Part shown: piece after piece, positions 34,222 through 45,541 of the stretch
Position numbering within the stretch: position 1 is the stretch's first letter
Layout of the letters: every line of letters begins with the position of its first letter
DNA from: Melampsora larici-populina 98AG31
Taxonomy: Eukaryota > Basidiomycota > Pucciniomycetes > Pucciniales > Melampsoraceae
Direction: 5' to 3'
NCBI RefSeq assembly: GCF_000204055.1
Contig: NW_006768768.1
Coordinates: 2,193,088 to 2,257,087 of the forward strand
DNA length: 64,000 bases
Translations under genes and position numbers: made by a program
Notes under the pieces: generated by a model
Databases searched by the model: none
What the model saw: only the letters and a program-made list of their open reading frames with translations
What the model was told of the DNA's origin: nothing

Positions 34222-36540
34222 TTAAAGTAATAAAGATTGTAAGCGAGCTTCAGTTTCGATTAACTAGATTGACAAATCAATCTGAATCAGTTTCTGATCA
34301 ATTTAGTTAAAGAGATCAAAACTTCAAGAACAAACCTCAATAGCTTGTTTAACTTCTAAATGTCTTCTTGCTGCTTCAAGCCAATCACGAGCCAAGACCT
34401 TAGGCCATCCTTTCAAAGCGTTTAATTCTCTTGTAGCTCCATCCAAATCTTTTCCATTCAATAAACTCTCTACCCTTCTCAAGACGCTCATCACATCATC
34501 ACCTTCGATTTGATATCCACTTTGTTTGTTGATAATTAAAAAGTGACTGAGAAAGTATGAAGCAAAGTATGCTAGAAATCCTCCGTGATCAGGAAAGAAG
34601 GCAACAGATTGAACTCGTGGTGCAACAGATTCTTGGAACCAGATCGTTAAGTTTGGTAACGTCTCGACTCCATTCTCGATGGTCTGAGACGACAGAGTAG
34701 CAAGAGCAGTGGAAATGATGTCAGTGGAAGGTTCAGTGGCTGACATAAAAGTTTTGTTGACAGCCTTCAAAGCAAGGACTTCCTCGGTGAAGGGGCGTTT
34801 GAAGCTGTACTCGAAAACTCGTGAGATCGCTCGAATACCATTCCAAAGTTTATGAACTCTACGATTCTGATCAAGATATTCTTCGTTATCGAGTGTAGCT
34901 CGTCCAAGTTCTTTAATACAACTTTCTAATTCTACCAACTTGCTCAATCGACCTTCACGTTCTTGTTCAACCTGTGATTTGATCTGTCTAGTCCATTTCC
35001 TTTGTAATTCGAGTCCCTTTGAAATCACTTCTTGTTTCAGTCTCTCATTGATCAATTCCTGTTGAGTTTCTAATTCTTTTTCTAACTTGGCATTATAAAA
35101 TTTCACCAGTTTCTGTCGCTCAGATTCAAAGGCATCCTTCCAATCATCTTCCTGTTTGTCAAGACGTTGATGTAAATCTCGTTCTGCATCCAGTAAGAGC
35201 TTGCTGTATTGTTTAGCTTGAGTGTCTAAAGAGCTTTCCAGGTGTTGACGCTCTTCAACTTTGATCTTTTCTAATCGATGACCAAGATTTTTCAACTCGA
35301 CCTCAGCGCTTGCTAAGACTCTTGGGGCATCGTCTCCACTCTGGGTCTTGCCTCGGACAACAAGATCCGGATTGTCTCGCAAGAATCCGGCGAGATTATC
35401 AATGGTAGATGCCAACTGTCCAAGGGCGGGTTCTGAACCGGAGAAGCCTCGGATACTAGGTGCTAGAAGAGGCAAAGAGGGTGGAGGGGGAGCAGCGGTA
35501 GTCGATGGATCTCGTGGTCTAGGGGCAGATCCGATGTAGCCAGGTGGAGGTTCGTGTCCGATTGGAATAGATCCTGGGTAGATAGGAAGAGATCCGGTGG
35601 AAGAGGTTGTGGCTGATGCTGAAGTCGTTGGGGAAGACTCTGATGCAGCAGGTGCATTGGATTTCAGACTTTGCTTCACTTGATCAGCTTTGGCTTTAGC
35701 AGTCGATTCCAGTTTTTGAGAAGATTTATTGATTTGATGGGCACCTGCAGCAGCTAATTCTTGTCCTCGTTGTACGGCTGCTTCTGTCTTTGCTTTCATC
35801 TTCTCGATATTGGTTTCTGTTTTGGATTTCAACTTGGCCTCTTCATCACCATTGACAGATGTAGTAGATTGTGAAGGAGAAGTGTGAAGAGCCTGAGTTT
35901 CAGTGAGACCGAGGGTGTTTTTAGCACTTGAGATCACGCCTCCTGTGACTTCTACTGCCCGTTTCGAAACGTCACCAATCTTTTCTAGATTGTACTCTTC
36001 AAAATAATTGACGAGTTCCTCGCCAAGTGGTACGTTTTGAGTAAAGAAGTCATTGACCCATTCGTTTTGGAACGAAGCGTAGATGCCTGGTTTCAAAAGA
36101 CATACAAAGATTTCGATATGTATCAACATCTTCATCATGAGATTACCTTGATGACTCATATATTCACACATCATAATGAGAATTTTCACCTACCAGCACC
36201 GTAAAAGACACCTCCGAAAACAGCAGTAGGTAAGACGAACTTCCGCACCAGACCTTTCCGCTTAGGAGGTGTAGGAGGGGTCAAATTAGTGGCGTAAAGC
36301 TTTGTTGGTCGATCGAAAGGAGAGATCGTCAGTCAGATATGCCATCAGCTTTACGAATGAGTTTTGAATACTAACTCTTCTTTGAGCCAAGTTCATCCTT
36401 GAGCTCATAGATGTTTGACGAATGGCATGGTTAAGAGGAACAATCGAGTTGGAAGACCTGATGGACATGTTGAGCGTATTGAACGATTTTCCTTGACGAA
36501 GCTGAACTCGAGTCAAAGATGACGGCCTCAAGCCCGTCAT
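34222..36540 (-). CDS. MIC60: MICOS subunit MIC60 (mitofilin)
   Basis: Inner-membrane core subunit of the MICOS complex, which shapes crista junctions in mitochondria (family knowledge). Four exons join in frame on the minus strand: 36540-36376, 36299-36194, 36086-34336, 34263-34222, giving 687 residues. Residues 1-55 are Arg/Ser-rich with no acidic residues, a typical mitochondrial presequence. A membrane segment lies at about residues 76-91 (FVLPTAVFGGVFYGAG), followed by GIYASFQNEWVNDFF. The middle is Ala/Ser/Thr/Pro-rich linker, then a long coiled coil (for example QELINERLKQEVISKGLELQ), then the C-terminal mitofilin signature (LNALKGWPKVLARDWLEAAR, RRHLEVKQAIE). The last 42-nt exon restores the family's ending LIETEARLQSLLLL. 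Reading through its intron would instead stop after two extra residues at 34324. The start at 36540 was chosen because it opens the presequence; an upstream in-frame ATG at 36555 is possible. Confidence 0.93.
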
Positions 36541-38344
36541 GAATATAATATACAATGAAGTATTGGTTGAGGATGGTTGAGGATGGCTATCAGGTTCCGA
36601 GCTTGGATGAAGTGGTAGTTGTGATCGGTCTGAAGTGCTAAATCGAATAACACTGCTGTGGTAAGTCGAGTCGAGACCTGATCGGTTGACTTCCCGCAGT
36701 ACCCGACTTCACCCAGCACAAGATGCGTGCATAAGCTTAACTATGCGTGCATGTGTGCACCTGCAGGCCGAACAACACATTATCTCAATGACGCATGCTC
36801 TGAAGTTTCTTGTTTCAATGAGCTAGAGTAGCAACTGTGACACTGGTACATAGTCTGATTCAATTTGAAGCCCCTCAACACAAAATTATTGAAGTTTAAG
36901 CTCTTCAAAGGTAAAAATCCCTTCATGTATTGAAATTGTGGTTCTCTCAGTGACAGCAGTAAGATGCACTCTTCCTTCCTTGCTAACAAGCATAGTCCTA
37001 ATTTCATAAGTGATGATCCATCAGACGTTTTCAGCCAAAACTTACACGAAGGAATGAATGAAAATTGAAAATTGACACACACAAACGTTATAAAGAAAAA
37101 CATCACGAGGAAATGAAGTATTGTACATCGGAGCTTTAGATATCAAAAATTAGATACGAGGGAAGGTGTTGATGACTTCTGCATTCTCTCGATATTCCCA
37201 AAAAAACGAAAATCATATTGTTCTATCTCACTGGACCAACATGAGTGATGCGTTTTGAAATAAGTTTCAAAACTGATGCACCAGACAGTATCTTTTTCTC
37301 GCTGTGCCGTACATTTCATGATCATTATAAGTACTCTGGCAGAGAACGGAACTCTTATGCGAGAAAATTGGTGGAACACATGGGAAGTGAGATGGAGAAA
37401 TAAAGAGAGGATAGTTGTCGAACAGACGCCGGCCAATCGCCAGCAATTTGTAAATCTCTTTGTGGTACATGTCAAGAAAACACGAGTCAGAGGAATATTG
37501 CTTTTTGTACCATGGTTTACGTCCAATGTACTTTCCTTCATATGCTTTTCTTGGTTTGGATTATTCACTTGTCACGTTTGTCTCGAGGATCGATTCGGGT
37601 TGGGCAGGCTATTTTGTCACCCAGTCATTTCAGCAGCTTTTGAAAGAAATCCATTGTCTACACTATGAAACCAAATGAGAATTTGATCTTCTCATGAACT
37701 TGGGACATTTAAAGTATATATAAGACTCTTGCAATAAGATCTAGATTTCAGAAAAGATCTTTATTTAGAAATAATGGTATGCGTCCAGATGATCTGGATA
37801 TAGTAGGTGATCTATTTCGTAAAATCACGATTTTAAAAACAAAGTGACACAGAACTAAGTCTAGTTTGCTCACTTTACGAAGGTGAACTTGATTACTTGG
37901 AGAGCACTAGTAAAGATGACGAAGAAAAAATTACATCATTTCAAGATAGTAACAAAGAAAAGCTGAAATAAAAATTATGTAAGGAAAGGATAAAATGCAA
38001 AGCGAGGTTTTTTTTTTGATTTATTGATGAGGTAATCATTTTGGAAGAGATGATTGAAAGATTTCTTTGAGGTTCGAAAATAATTTAATGAAAATTCAAA
38101 GAATTAACAAACAAAAGTGTACATACTAGTAAATAACCAATTTGAAGAAGAAGAAAAAAAATAAAATTATGTAAATGCAAGTTTTTTCTCTTAGATTGTA
38201 TAGTTTTGAAATAAAATTTAATCTCTCAATCAAAGCTTGGGTGAATAATTCTTCAATTCTGATATACAAGAGAATTGCATGTTTTCTTCAATCGAATCGA
38301 AAGTTATAATATGTTATCTTTTTGTGATTTTTCAAGAACTTCAT
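36541..38344. other. Intergenic between MIC60 and the DUF3455-like gene
   Basis: Opposed frames at 36780-37106, 37143-37568 (-) and 37276-37678 (+) overlap one another and show no motif. Bases 37750-38340 are AT-rich. I see no gene, though the promoter of MIC60 must lie just above 36540. Confidence 0.4.
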
Positions 38345-39253
38345 CTACCATGACGTAAAAGCCATCAACTAGAATCTCAGTGATAAAACCAATACTACTC
38401 CCGGGTTCGTCAAGATCAGAGAAATCAAGTCAGTGCAGATCAAAGAAGGTGAGCGAAAAGAAAATATACTCACCAGCGCCGAGTAACCCATGTTGGCTTC
38501 TTCTCCTTCCACAACACAAACACTTTCAGGTGGTGAAGCTCCAAAATGAGTATTCGTCCTAAAAACTAGACTAGCTGCATTGCCATCGACCCCTTTCAGA
38601 GCAAGCCAAGGTACGTTTCGTTTCGGGTGGTTTGGTGCTGGCATCAATCCGATCTTGGCCACAATCACATAATTATCGGCAGGACCTGTGTTGGGCCATA
38701 AGTTCTTCCGAGGGTCGAAAAAGAAGGCGGGTGCGCCTGCACCACTTGCTCCGTGTGGGACAAAATAATGCGTCGCGATATGGGTGTAGCGAGACAAAAG
38801 TTTTCGGGATTGTTTCTTGGTAGCTGCTCTGGCGATTTCTTCGGGATCCTCCTCAGCGTCGGTGATGTCTCTCAGCTGGGCCACTGTGTATGGAACATGA
38901 ACATCAGCGTTTTTATCCAAAAAGTCAACCTCCTCGTCAAAAATCTGGGGCATGGACGCCTATTGATTTGAATTGATCAACTCACTGGCGCCAACAGGTT
39001 TCCAGGTAGGAGTTCCAGAGGTGAGAGAGCAAGTGTAGTTCTGAGTTCCGATACCAACGGTCACGGCTCTTAAGGTGAGGTCTTCTGGGATGGTAAGGTT
39101 ATAGGCGGAACTGTTTCTCGGAAAGTCCGGCCCTCGAGGTGTCAGCTGACCGCGGCCTCCTGAACCTTCAGAATTGCAATCCGAGCCAACGACGATAAGA
39201 GAGGATAACACCCCGTTTAGAATGAGCGATATAGCAATCAGGAAGAACAACAT
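38345..39253 (-). CDS. Secreted DUF3455-like protein
   Basis: The start chosen is the ATG at 39253, because it opens a signal peptide (MLFFLIAISLILNGVLSSLI, then VVGSDC). The first part continues to TLRAVTVGIGTQNYTCSLTS and WKPVGA, the conserved opening of the fungal DUF3455 family (GxGTQNYTC ... PVGA). The second part (from 38959) runs PQIFDEEVDFL, PNTGPADNYVIVAKI, WLALKGVDGNAASLVFRT and PESVCVVEGE. The Cys pair in NYTC and ESVC is typical. A likely 3' intron is 38369-38473 with a short last exon ending at 38345. The join between the first two parts is unresolved. The only good donor (GTGAGT at 38985) and the acceptor ATAG at 38960 give a 26-nt interval and the wrong phase, so an indel or an unusual splice site is present. 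The function of the family is unknown. Confidence 0.7.
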
Positions 39254-39938
39254 CTCGCCGCAACAGGAAACTTTCAGATCGGATGATAATGATCGAGATG
39301 TATAATATGGCTTCAGCTTGGGAACAGGAGCGAGCAAGCTTCGATGAGAAGAATTCGAGGAGATTTCTGATAATTTTCGTTGGAGGAGGTTGAAGGGCTG
39401 TGAGTTAGGATGTGACTATGTAGAGATCTTTCGAAGCCCCGTTTTAATAAAGCGGGAGAGGAGTGGACGTGAAGGATATGATGGGCAGACCTTGATCACT
39501 ACGACGAACCGCGACACCAGCAAACTAGTTGCAATGAGACCGGCGTGCGAAGTTGTATAAACAGGCGCAGTCTTGATGAATAAGAACCAATACTTATTGG
39601 ATGGTTCAAGTACATAGAAACGCCTTGAAAGACGTCGCTAGGGGATTTCTACCACTTGAGACTTCATTCCATGATAGTGTTGTTCTCTAATATCAAAATG
39701 TGTGCCTTTCAGGAAGACTGATAGCGACTTGGTGACTTGTAAGTTATATGCCCTTCCAACATAACGACGATTGTACATGATTGTTACTATATTCGTGCGG
39801 CCAAACAACTGGTCGCTGGAAACTTTAAGAAGTTACTACATATTTACCACTTGGATAAGTCTTGAGCTCTGCTGTTCGGACTTTTTTGGACCAGCACGTA
39901 TGTCGGGAAGAGCGCGCGCGCGTTCAGCCTCCAGAGAC

Positions 39939-40052
39939 ATGTGTGAAATAAGCTTAACCAAGCCCCTCTTCCGAGGTGTCTTCCGGATCCGACGCGGCCA
40001 CGTCTGCTCTCGAATCGGAAGAGAAGCTTTAGTCAAGCTTATGTGTGAAATA
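39939..40052. mobile_element. Small 90-bp insertion with 12-bp direct repeats
   Basis: ATGTGTGAAATA occurs at 39939-39950 and 40041-40052. The 90 bp between begin AGCTTAACCAAGC...CTCTTCCGA and end TCGGAAGAG...CTTTAGTCAAGCTT, an imperfect inverted repeat. It looks like a MITE-like insertion with a long target duplication, although 12 bp fits no common superfamily. Confidence 0.5.
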
Positions 40053-41098
40053 TACCAGCCATGGAGCAATTAGTTGACGGTTCTATGAGATGTCGAAAGT
40101 GCGCCATGGACGAATGTGATAATTTAGCACCGGTGAATGGTGATTCAGAGGGGCTTCCGACTTCGAGAACGTACATATGATCTTTGCCCGGGGATCTTGG
40201 CATACTACATCACCACCCTGAACTCGAGAGCTCACTCCGTAATTCCCGTCAGCTACGTTGACTCCATCATCTCTCTTGCTATCAATTTGTTTACTTTGTG
40301 AAGTTCCATGTGTTTGCTGAGGGCGGTAGTCTGAGGCAAGATCTTAGATCGCGTCATGAGAGAAAGCCCTTTTTGTGGATCAGCGTTGTATGGAGATATG
40401 TTTGCAGCATACAGGCGATTCACTTTTGATGGAGAACTTTTCCCCATTCGCTGCGAGCGTTGGTGGTAACAAAGGGTGATATGCCTTTGCCCCTCTCATC
40501 ATCATCCTTCAAAAAATCTGGCGACAACAAAAGGTAATCCGAAGCAAAAATCAGTAGCGGTTTCAACCGATATCGCTCGCGGTCCGGTAGGATAAATTAA
40601 CAGTGAGGACAAAAGTTAGGATCACTTCAAAAGCATACTACCTTTGTCCTTCCAGGTAGCTTATAGCAATCTAAACATGAATTAGGAAAATGACTACATA
40701 AAACACATCCTTCAGGGTGCTTTTCACTTCCTCAAGCTGGCGATATACCCAGGCTCAAAGGGACAAAGAGATAAAAATACATCTGAGAAGATGATTATGG
40801 GAAAAAAAACATTTGGGGTGAGCTTTTTCTTTCAACCTCAAAACAATGACTTCAAGCTACCGAAAGGCCAACTGCCAAACTCCCCAAAAAATCTACATTC
40901 TCAGTTGATCATTCCTCCCTTTTACTTTCTTACATTGTCACTGGTTTAGTAATTCCTAGTTTTACAATCCAATTTGAACTCTTCAAGTCCTTCTCAACAA
41001 CTGGAACACCTCACCTCGACATCGGATCCAGACAGCTTTGCGCTCATAAGAATAAGTTTCTGCTCATCGCACTCTTGGCCTTTTTCCAAAAACAACAC
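40053..41098. other. Intergenic, nothing recognised
   Basis: Only short unsupported frames are present. The CT-rich stretch from about 40900 to 41090 is compatible with a promoter/leader for the downstream open frame. Confidence 0.4.
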
Positions 41099-41635
41099 AT
41101 GATGTCACTGCCCTCCGATTCCAAATCTCTTCCATGCAATTCGGTTCCACTCGCACGAAAGTCCCAAGTGGCTCCTGAACCTCTAGAACAAGGACCATCC
41201 TCAACTGCGAGTTATAACCCTCCTCCTCCGCTCTACGCGCCCGGCTACGTTGGATCAACTCCAGGTTACCAGCATACAGCTATCGTACCTCATGACTGTA
41301 CGCATGTGCATAGTCTCGTTAGGGAATGGCTTACCAGAAATCGGGCAAAGGAAGTTCACCGTTCAAGCGATGAAAGGCAATCGAATCGCCCCTCTTTGAA
41401 ACGTAAAGCGATATCCAACGAAGACGAGAAAGCTCGAGTTCAAAAAGCCCACGTCGACCACAAGCAGGACCTCAAGAAGTCATCTTCCAAGGCCCTTTAT
41501 CCTACTGAATCCAGTTTTGGTTCCTTATCGAACTCCAACTTACCCGGTCCTCGCAGCTTTTACGCTCACCGCTTGGCACACGCCGAAAATAAGATCCGTA
41601 GAAATATCAATCCCAATTCGGAAGCGCGGCAATGA
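41099..41635 (+). CDS. Hypothetical basic protein
   Basis: An uninterrupted 178-residue frame starts at the ATG of 41099. The sequence is Ser/Pro/Lys-rich with no membrane segment: a Pro-rich NPPPPLYAPGYVGSTPGYQH early, a mid region PHDCTHVHSLVREWL, then a strongly basic SLKRKAISNEDEKARVQKAH stretch that could act as a nuclear localisation signal. No domain is recognised. The codon pattern and even composition favour a real gene, but it could be part of a longer spliced gene or a chance frame. Confidence 0.45.
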   Translation: MMSLPSDSKSLPCNSVPLARKSQVAPEPLEQGPSSTASYNPPPPLYAPGYVGSTPGYQHTAIVPHDCTHVHSLVREWLTRNRAKEVHRSSDERQSNRPSLKRKAISNEDEKARVQKAHVDHKQDLKKSSSKALYPTESSFGSLSNSNLPGPRSFYAHRLAHAENKIRRNINPNSEARQ

Positions 41636-43515
41636 CGAATTTAAGAAAGCAATCACCATCTTCAATAGTTTCCCTTACATATCAAAAAGACAAAAAGTAA
41701 CCACACATAGTTCCCGGATCGGGAGAGGGCTCCGGGCAAATCACTTACACCCACTTCCTTGTAGACTTCATTTGGCTTTGGCTTTGATCACTGTAAGGGC
41801 ACGTTTTGACTCTTGTGGTCTCTTGAATTTGTATGGTGTTCTGGCGTCAAATGTTCAAGCAAATTTCTTCAAGTCAAATGGGTTGTTTGTTCCTCGCAGT
41901 TTTCCCTGTCTTCATTTATCGCATTATTATTTCAGCCATTTCTTTTCTTTTCGTTCACATCTTTTGACATTTATCACTGTCCTTTCGTTTTATTTTACTT
42001 GTCACTGTTCATAATTTTTTGTACATTTATCCTGAATTTCCATACCGAATTTTGATGGTTTTCTTGATTTTTTTGAAGAGGCCCTCTGTCTTTACCACAC
42101 TCGTTTCGAAATTACACATGTTTCTGGCCAATCTAGAAGTTCCCACACGGCACGCGCGCACTTCTAATCTTTGGGATATGAATCAACGGGGCTTTTGACA
42201 GAATCACATCAGAAGGTTCGATATGATATCTTCAGGGTCCTGCCCGGCTGGTATATTAAAAGTACCTCTGTAGACATCCAAGCTTGTGCAGATCAGTGTC
42301 TTCGACAAACTTTATGATATTTAAAAAACTGTTCAAAAAGCAACCTCAACCTTCCAAGAAGATTTCTGTAATATTTCTTTACCAGAAATAGTAGAAGAGC
42401 CTGAAGTATTAGATACAAGAGGAGTTCAATTATTCTTCAACTTTTGTTTCAAGAAATCTGAATCATAAATCAAATCTTGGAATCATTTAATTGATCTCAA
42501 ATTGAAATGATTGATTTAATTCATTTGATTCAAGTTTATGTATGTGAATGAGATAATTTTTTGGACTCCATTGATGGACTAACTAATCTAGATAGTAGAT
42601 AAGTACATCTCAGCTTTGTACACTAGCTTACTATGCAATAGCTGTCTGAAATTTCTGATTTAAATTACTACATTTGATCCAGGAAAAATCATATGAATTG
42701 TTGGTTTTAGATTTGAGTTCAAATTGAATCCATATTATCAACTTACCATTGCATCAGCTTCTAGCTCTTATCTGTGTTACCAAGCTTTAATTTCTACGGA
42801 TAAATCTTCAAGATATGCTTCTCTGAGGTCTTATCAGGACATGCTAGTTCAGTTAATCCTTCAATTTTAGCAATCAGTTTCCATTCTGTTTCATAGCTCA
42901 ATCGACTTGTCAACGTTCAACTAGAGTGAGAAAGGTTAAATGTAACTCAAGGAGCGATATCAAATGAATCAGCTATGGTGGTAGTATCTTCATTTAGAGG
43001 AGGCCGCTCTTCTACCACTGCAGGAAGTGTAATAAATGTACCATACCGGACATCGTACTCGTGTTCGGGTTGGCCATTTGAATGTTGAGGTTATTGGAAT
43101 AGAGATTGTTGAAAATGGCATTGTTTGTTGCCCAGGTCTTCGAGGATTTTTGCACCCTTGGGTTTTGATCAGGGTCCTTGATACGAGTTTGTCTACTCCA
43201 AGTGTGCGAGAGAGACGCAGCGTGGGACTTTCGGCCGGAGAGCTGACCAAGGTCTGAACCTGCTGTGATGCGGCTTTCATATCCTGACCGGTGGCTGTGT
43301 ACCAACTTCAACTTCAGACTTGAAAACAGTTTGATAGGTCTTGATCTTCTGCTATAAAACTCTCGATCACATTTCATCTCTCCAAGTCTCAGGGAACCTT
43401 CTGCGTTTACGCTTATAGAATAATAGAACAGTCACATCCGTACTTTCTTTCTCAATTTGAAGTCCAATCACTACTGTTTTCTCCCTTCAACTTCAACATT
43501 GCACATCATACGAGC
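41636..43515. other. Intergenic, possible gene fragment at 42325-42468
   Basis: Bases 42325-42468 (+) form a 47-codon open segment without ATG, with protein-like content (LPEIVEEPEVLDTRGVQLFF) ending in a stop. It may be the 3' end of a broken gene. The rest shows no gene; opposed frames at 42990-43377 have no motif. Confidence 0.3.
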
Positions 43516-44737
43516 ATGAGTACTCCTGACCACGATTCCAGCTCTGGCGTGATGCCTTCTTTCAACACGCAGTCTGCGGAGGGTCTACCATATACCAATC
43601 CCGAGTGGCTCTCCCAATCCCTTATAAGTCCCAGCGTGACCTCGGTGGCGGAGAACGCTGAAGCCAAGCATTCGATCAATCCTCCTCTCGATGAAAGCGA
43701 CCCAGGACTGCGCGCTTGCCCGATGTCAGAATCGCATTTTGAACTTGACCAATCAGGATCTCGATATTCTCATGTCACTTCAATCCCCTCGTCTCTTGAG
43801 CCGCTCAGTGAGACGTTTGAAGTCTTCACATGGCGACCAACCTGGTTACCTGACAGAGAGTCGTGGTCGCCACGTCAATCGGTGGGTGGAACGTACGTGA
43901 GGAAGCCTGAGGTCGTGCGCGGAATAGGCGTCAGCCTCCGCCGAAGTGGCGGCTGTTACCGCCGGAAGTTACTCAGAGTCATACCGCCGCAAGAAGATCT
44001 GATTGCAGACTGTGATATTCGCACGAGCAGGTGAGCATTCCTCCATCACGACCAGCGTGACGCCGAGCTTGAAAGTCTTTTACTGATAGTTCTATGTTTC
44101 AATTTATATCCAAAAGACTGCTGGTGACCAAGACTCACTGTCTTTATACTGAGAATATATTAGGTTATAGAAGCTGTTTATTAGGTTTGTCATTACATTT
44201 TTCATTGGACAAAAAAAAACTGGCGGGACTGCCCTCCCCTTACGGTCAATTGTGGTCAATTGTTGATGCATGGAATCTTCCCGTGCAGGTTTTCGAGCCG
44301 TGTTCCATCCTCGTCGCCCACATGCAAGGATCAAACACTCGGAAATCAGTCTTTCATTGTTTCCCGGACCGAAGGATCCAGGGACTCGAGATCCAATTAT
44401 TAAGGTATCCCATCCTATTTGCTTGCTATATTTACATTCAGGACATAAGAGGTCATTCCCACTTTTTTCTGCCCCAGGCAATTCACCCTAGTCAAGGAGT
44501 TGTCCACACGACTGGAGAACCTACTACGGTGCATCACGGTAGAGATACTTCATATGGCCTCTCGCTTGGTGTCAATGCCGTAAGTGGTCTGCCTCTTCAT
44601 CATCTCCGAGTGAATTCTGACCAGATGGCCCCAGTATGGAAAAGTGGATCTTACACATACTCGTTCTCGATCCCAAGACACAACTTCATCAGGAAGTATT
44701 TTCAGCTCGGGGATTGAAACAAACAAATTGTTATTGA
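43516..44737 (+). CDS. Hypothetical protein, three-exon model
   Basis: An ATG at 43516 opens a Ser/Pro-rich frame (515 nt) ending at a GTGAGC donor (44031). The exon 44478-44579 after CCCCAG continues RQFTLVKELSTRLENLLRC and ILHMASRLVSM up to GTAAGT. The exon 44635-44737 after CCCCAG gives EKWILHILVLDPKTQLHQEV and a stop. All three join in one frame, 239 residues. No domain is recognised. A TRPTWLPDRESW-like segment and a basic CYRRKLLRV stretch precede the first intron. The further open frame 44845-45198 may be a continuation by alternative splicing (a GTAAGT lies at 44776) or a separate gene. Support is from splice signals and frame only. Confidence 0.4.
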
Positions 44738-45198
44738 CGCTGCAGGAGGATCGTGAGGCGCGTGACGGAGTCCTGTAAGTGATTTCAATTTTTCACTAAT
44801 GATATGGAAACCCCTGTAACCATTTTGGCCACAACTGTCAACCTATGGGATCATTTCACCACCAAAGGTCAACTCTGGACTTTGCTGTACTGCTATATCT
44901 TCCCAGCTCAAACACACAAGCATTTGAAGCACGCTTGACTGTGATATCTAGGCGAGGTGCCGACTTCACTGTAGACCCCAGGGGGTGGGGCCCAATATCA
45001 AAGTTAGTTTTTGAAGCTCATCTGATTTCGAAAACAGTTTATAATTTTTTTGAATTTTACTTTTTTAACATATGTTATGAATCAAGGACTTGGACTATGC
45101 AGTATGACGGAATGGCTGAGCTTGGAAGACCTACATTGACACAGTCTCCTGATGGATCGAGAAATTTATTTTCGGTCTCTAATATTGAAAGTGAATAG

Positions 45199-45541
45199 AA
45201 GACTTTTCAAACACCCTTGTGAAGCGCGGGTTATTTTATTAATGTGATGTGCAGGTCTATCAAATCAATGTAGAAAGTAGAAGGGTGTTATTTGATTCAC
45301 TGACTGAATTTAAGCATCAAGAAATATCGCTGTCAAGACAAATTGAACAAATCTCTCAATGATTAGATACAACAAGTTCAAACACACCTTTCAGTTTACC
45401 AACATGAAATTCAATTTCTTGATGATAGATGACCCATGAGAATGTCTCAAAGATAAAAAGTCAAATAGATATTTATGTATACAATCCATAGTGGTCCTTT
45501 AGCTTACAGAATACATCATTCTTTTTTTATAAGAATCACCA
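45199..45541. other. Intergenic, nothing recognised
   Basis: AT-rich spacer forming the 3' flank of the cyclophilin gene; no gene is seen. Confidence 0.5.

Noticed and set aside
34324..34335. MIC60 ending at the stop at 34324
   Set aside because: Using GTTTGT as a donor and joining to 34263 restores the conserved family ending, which fits better.
35463..35657. Shadow frames inside MIC60 (also 35348-35539 plus)
   Set aside because: They lie in other frames over a well-supported exon.
37143..37668. Overlapping frames of 141 and 130 codons on opposite strands
   Set aside because: No motif, mutual overlap, no splice-supported extension.
38960..38985. A 26-nt intron in the DUF3455-like gene
   Set aside because: Too short for a normal intron and it leaves the frame wrong; recorded as unresolved instead.
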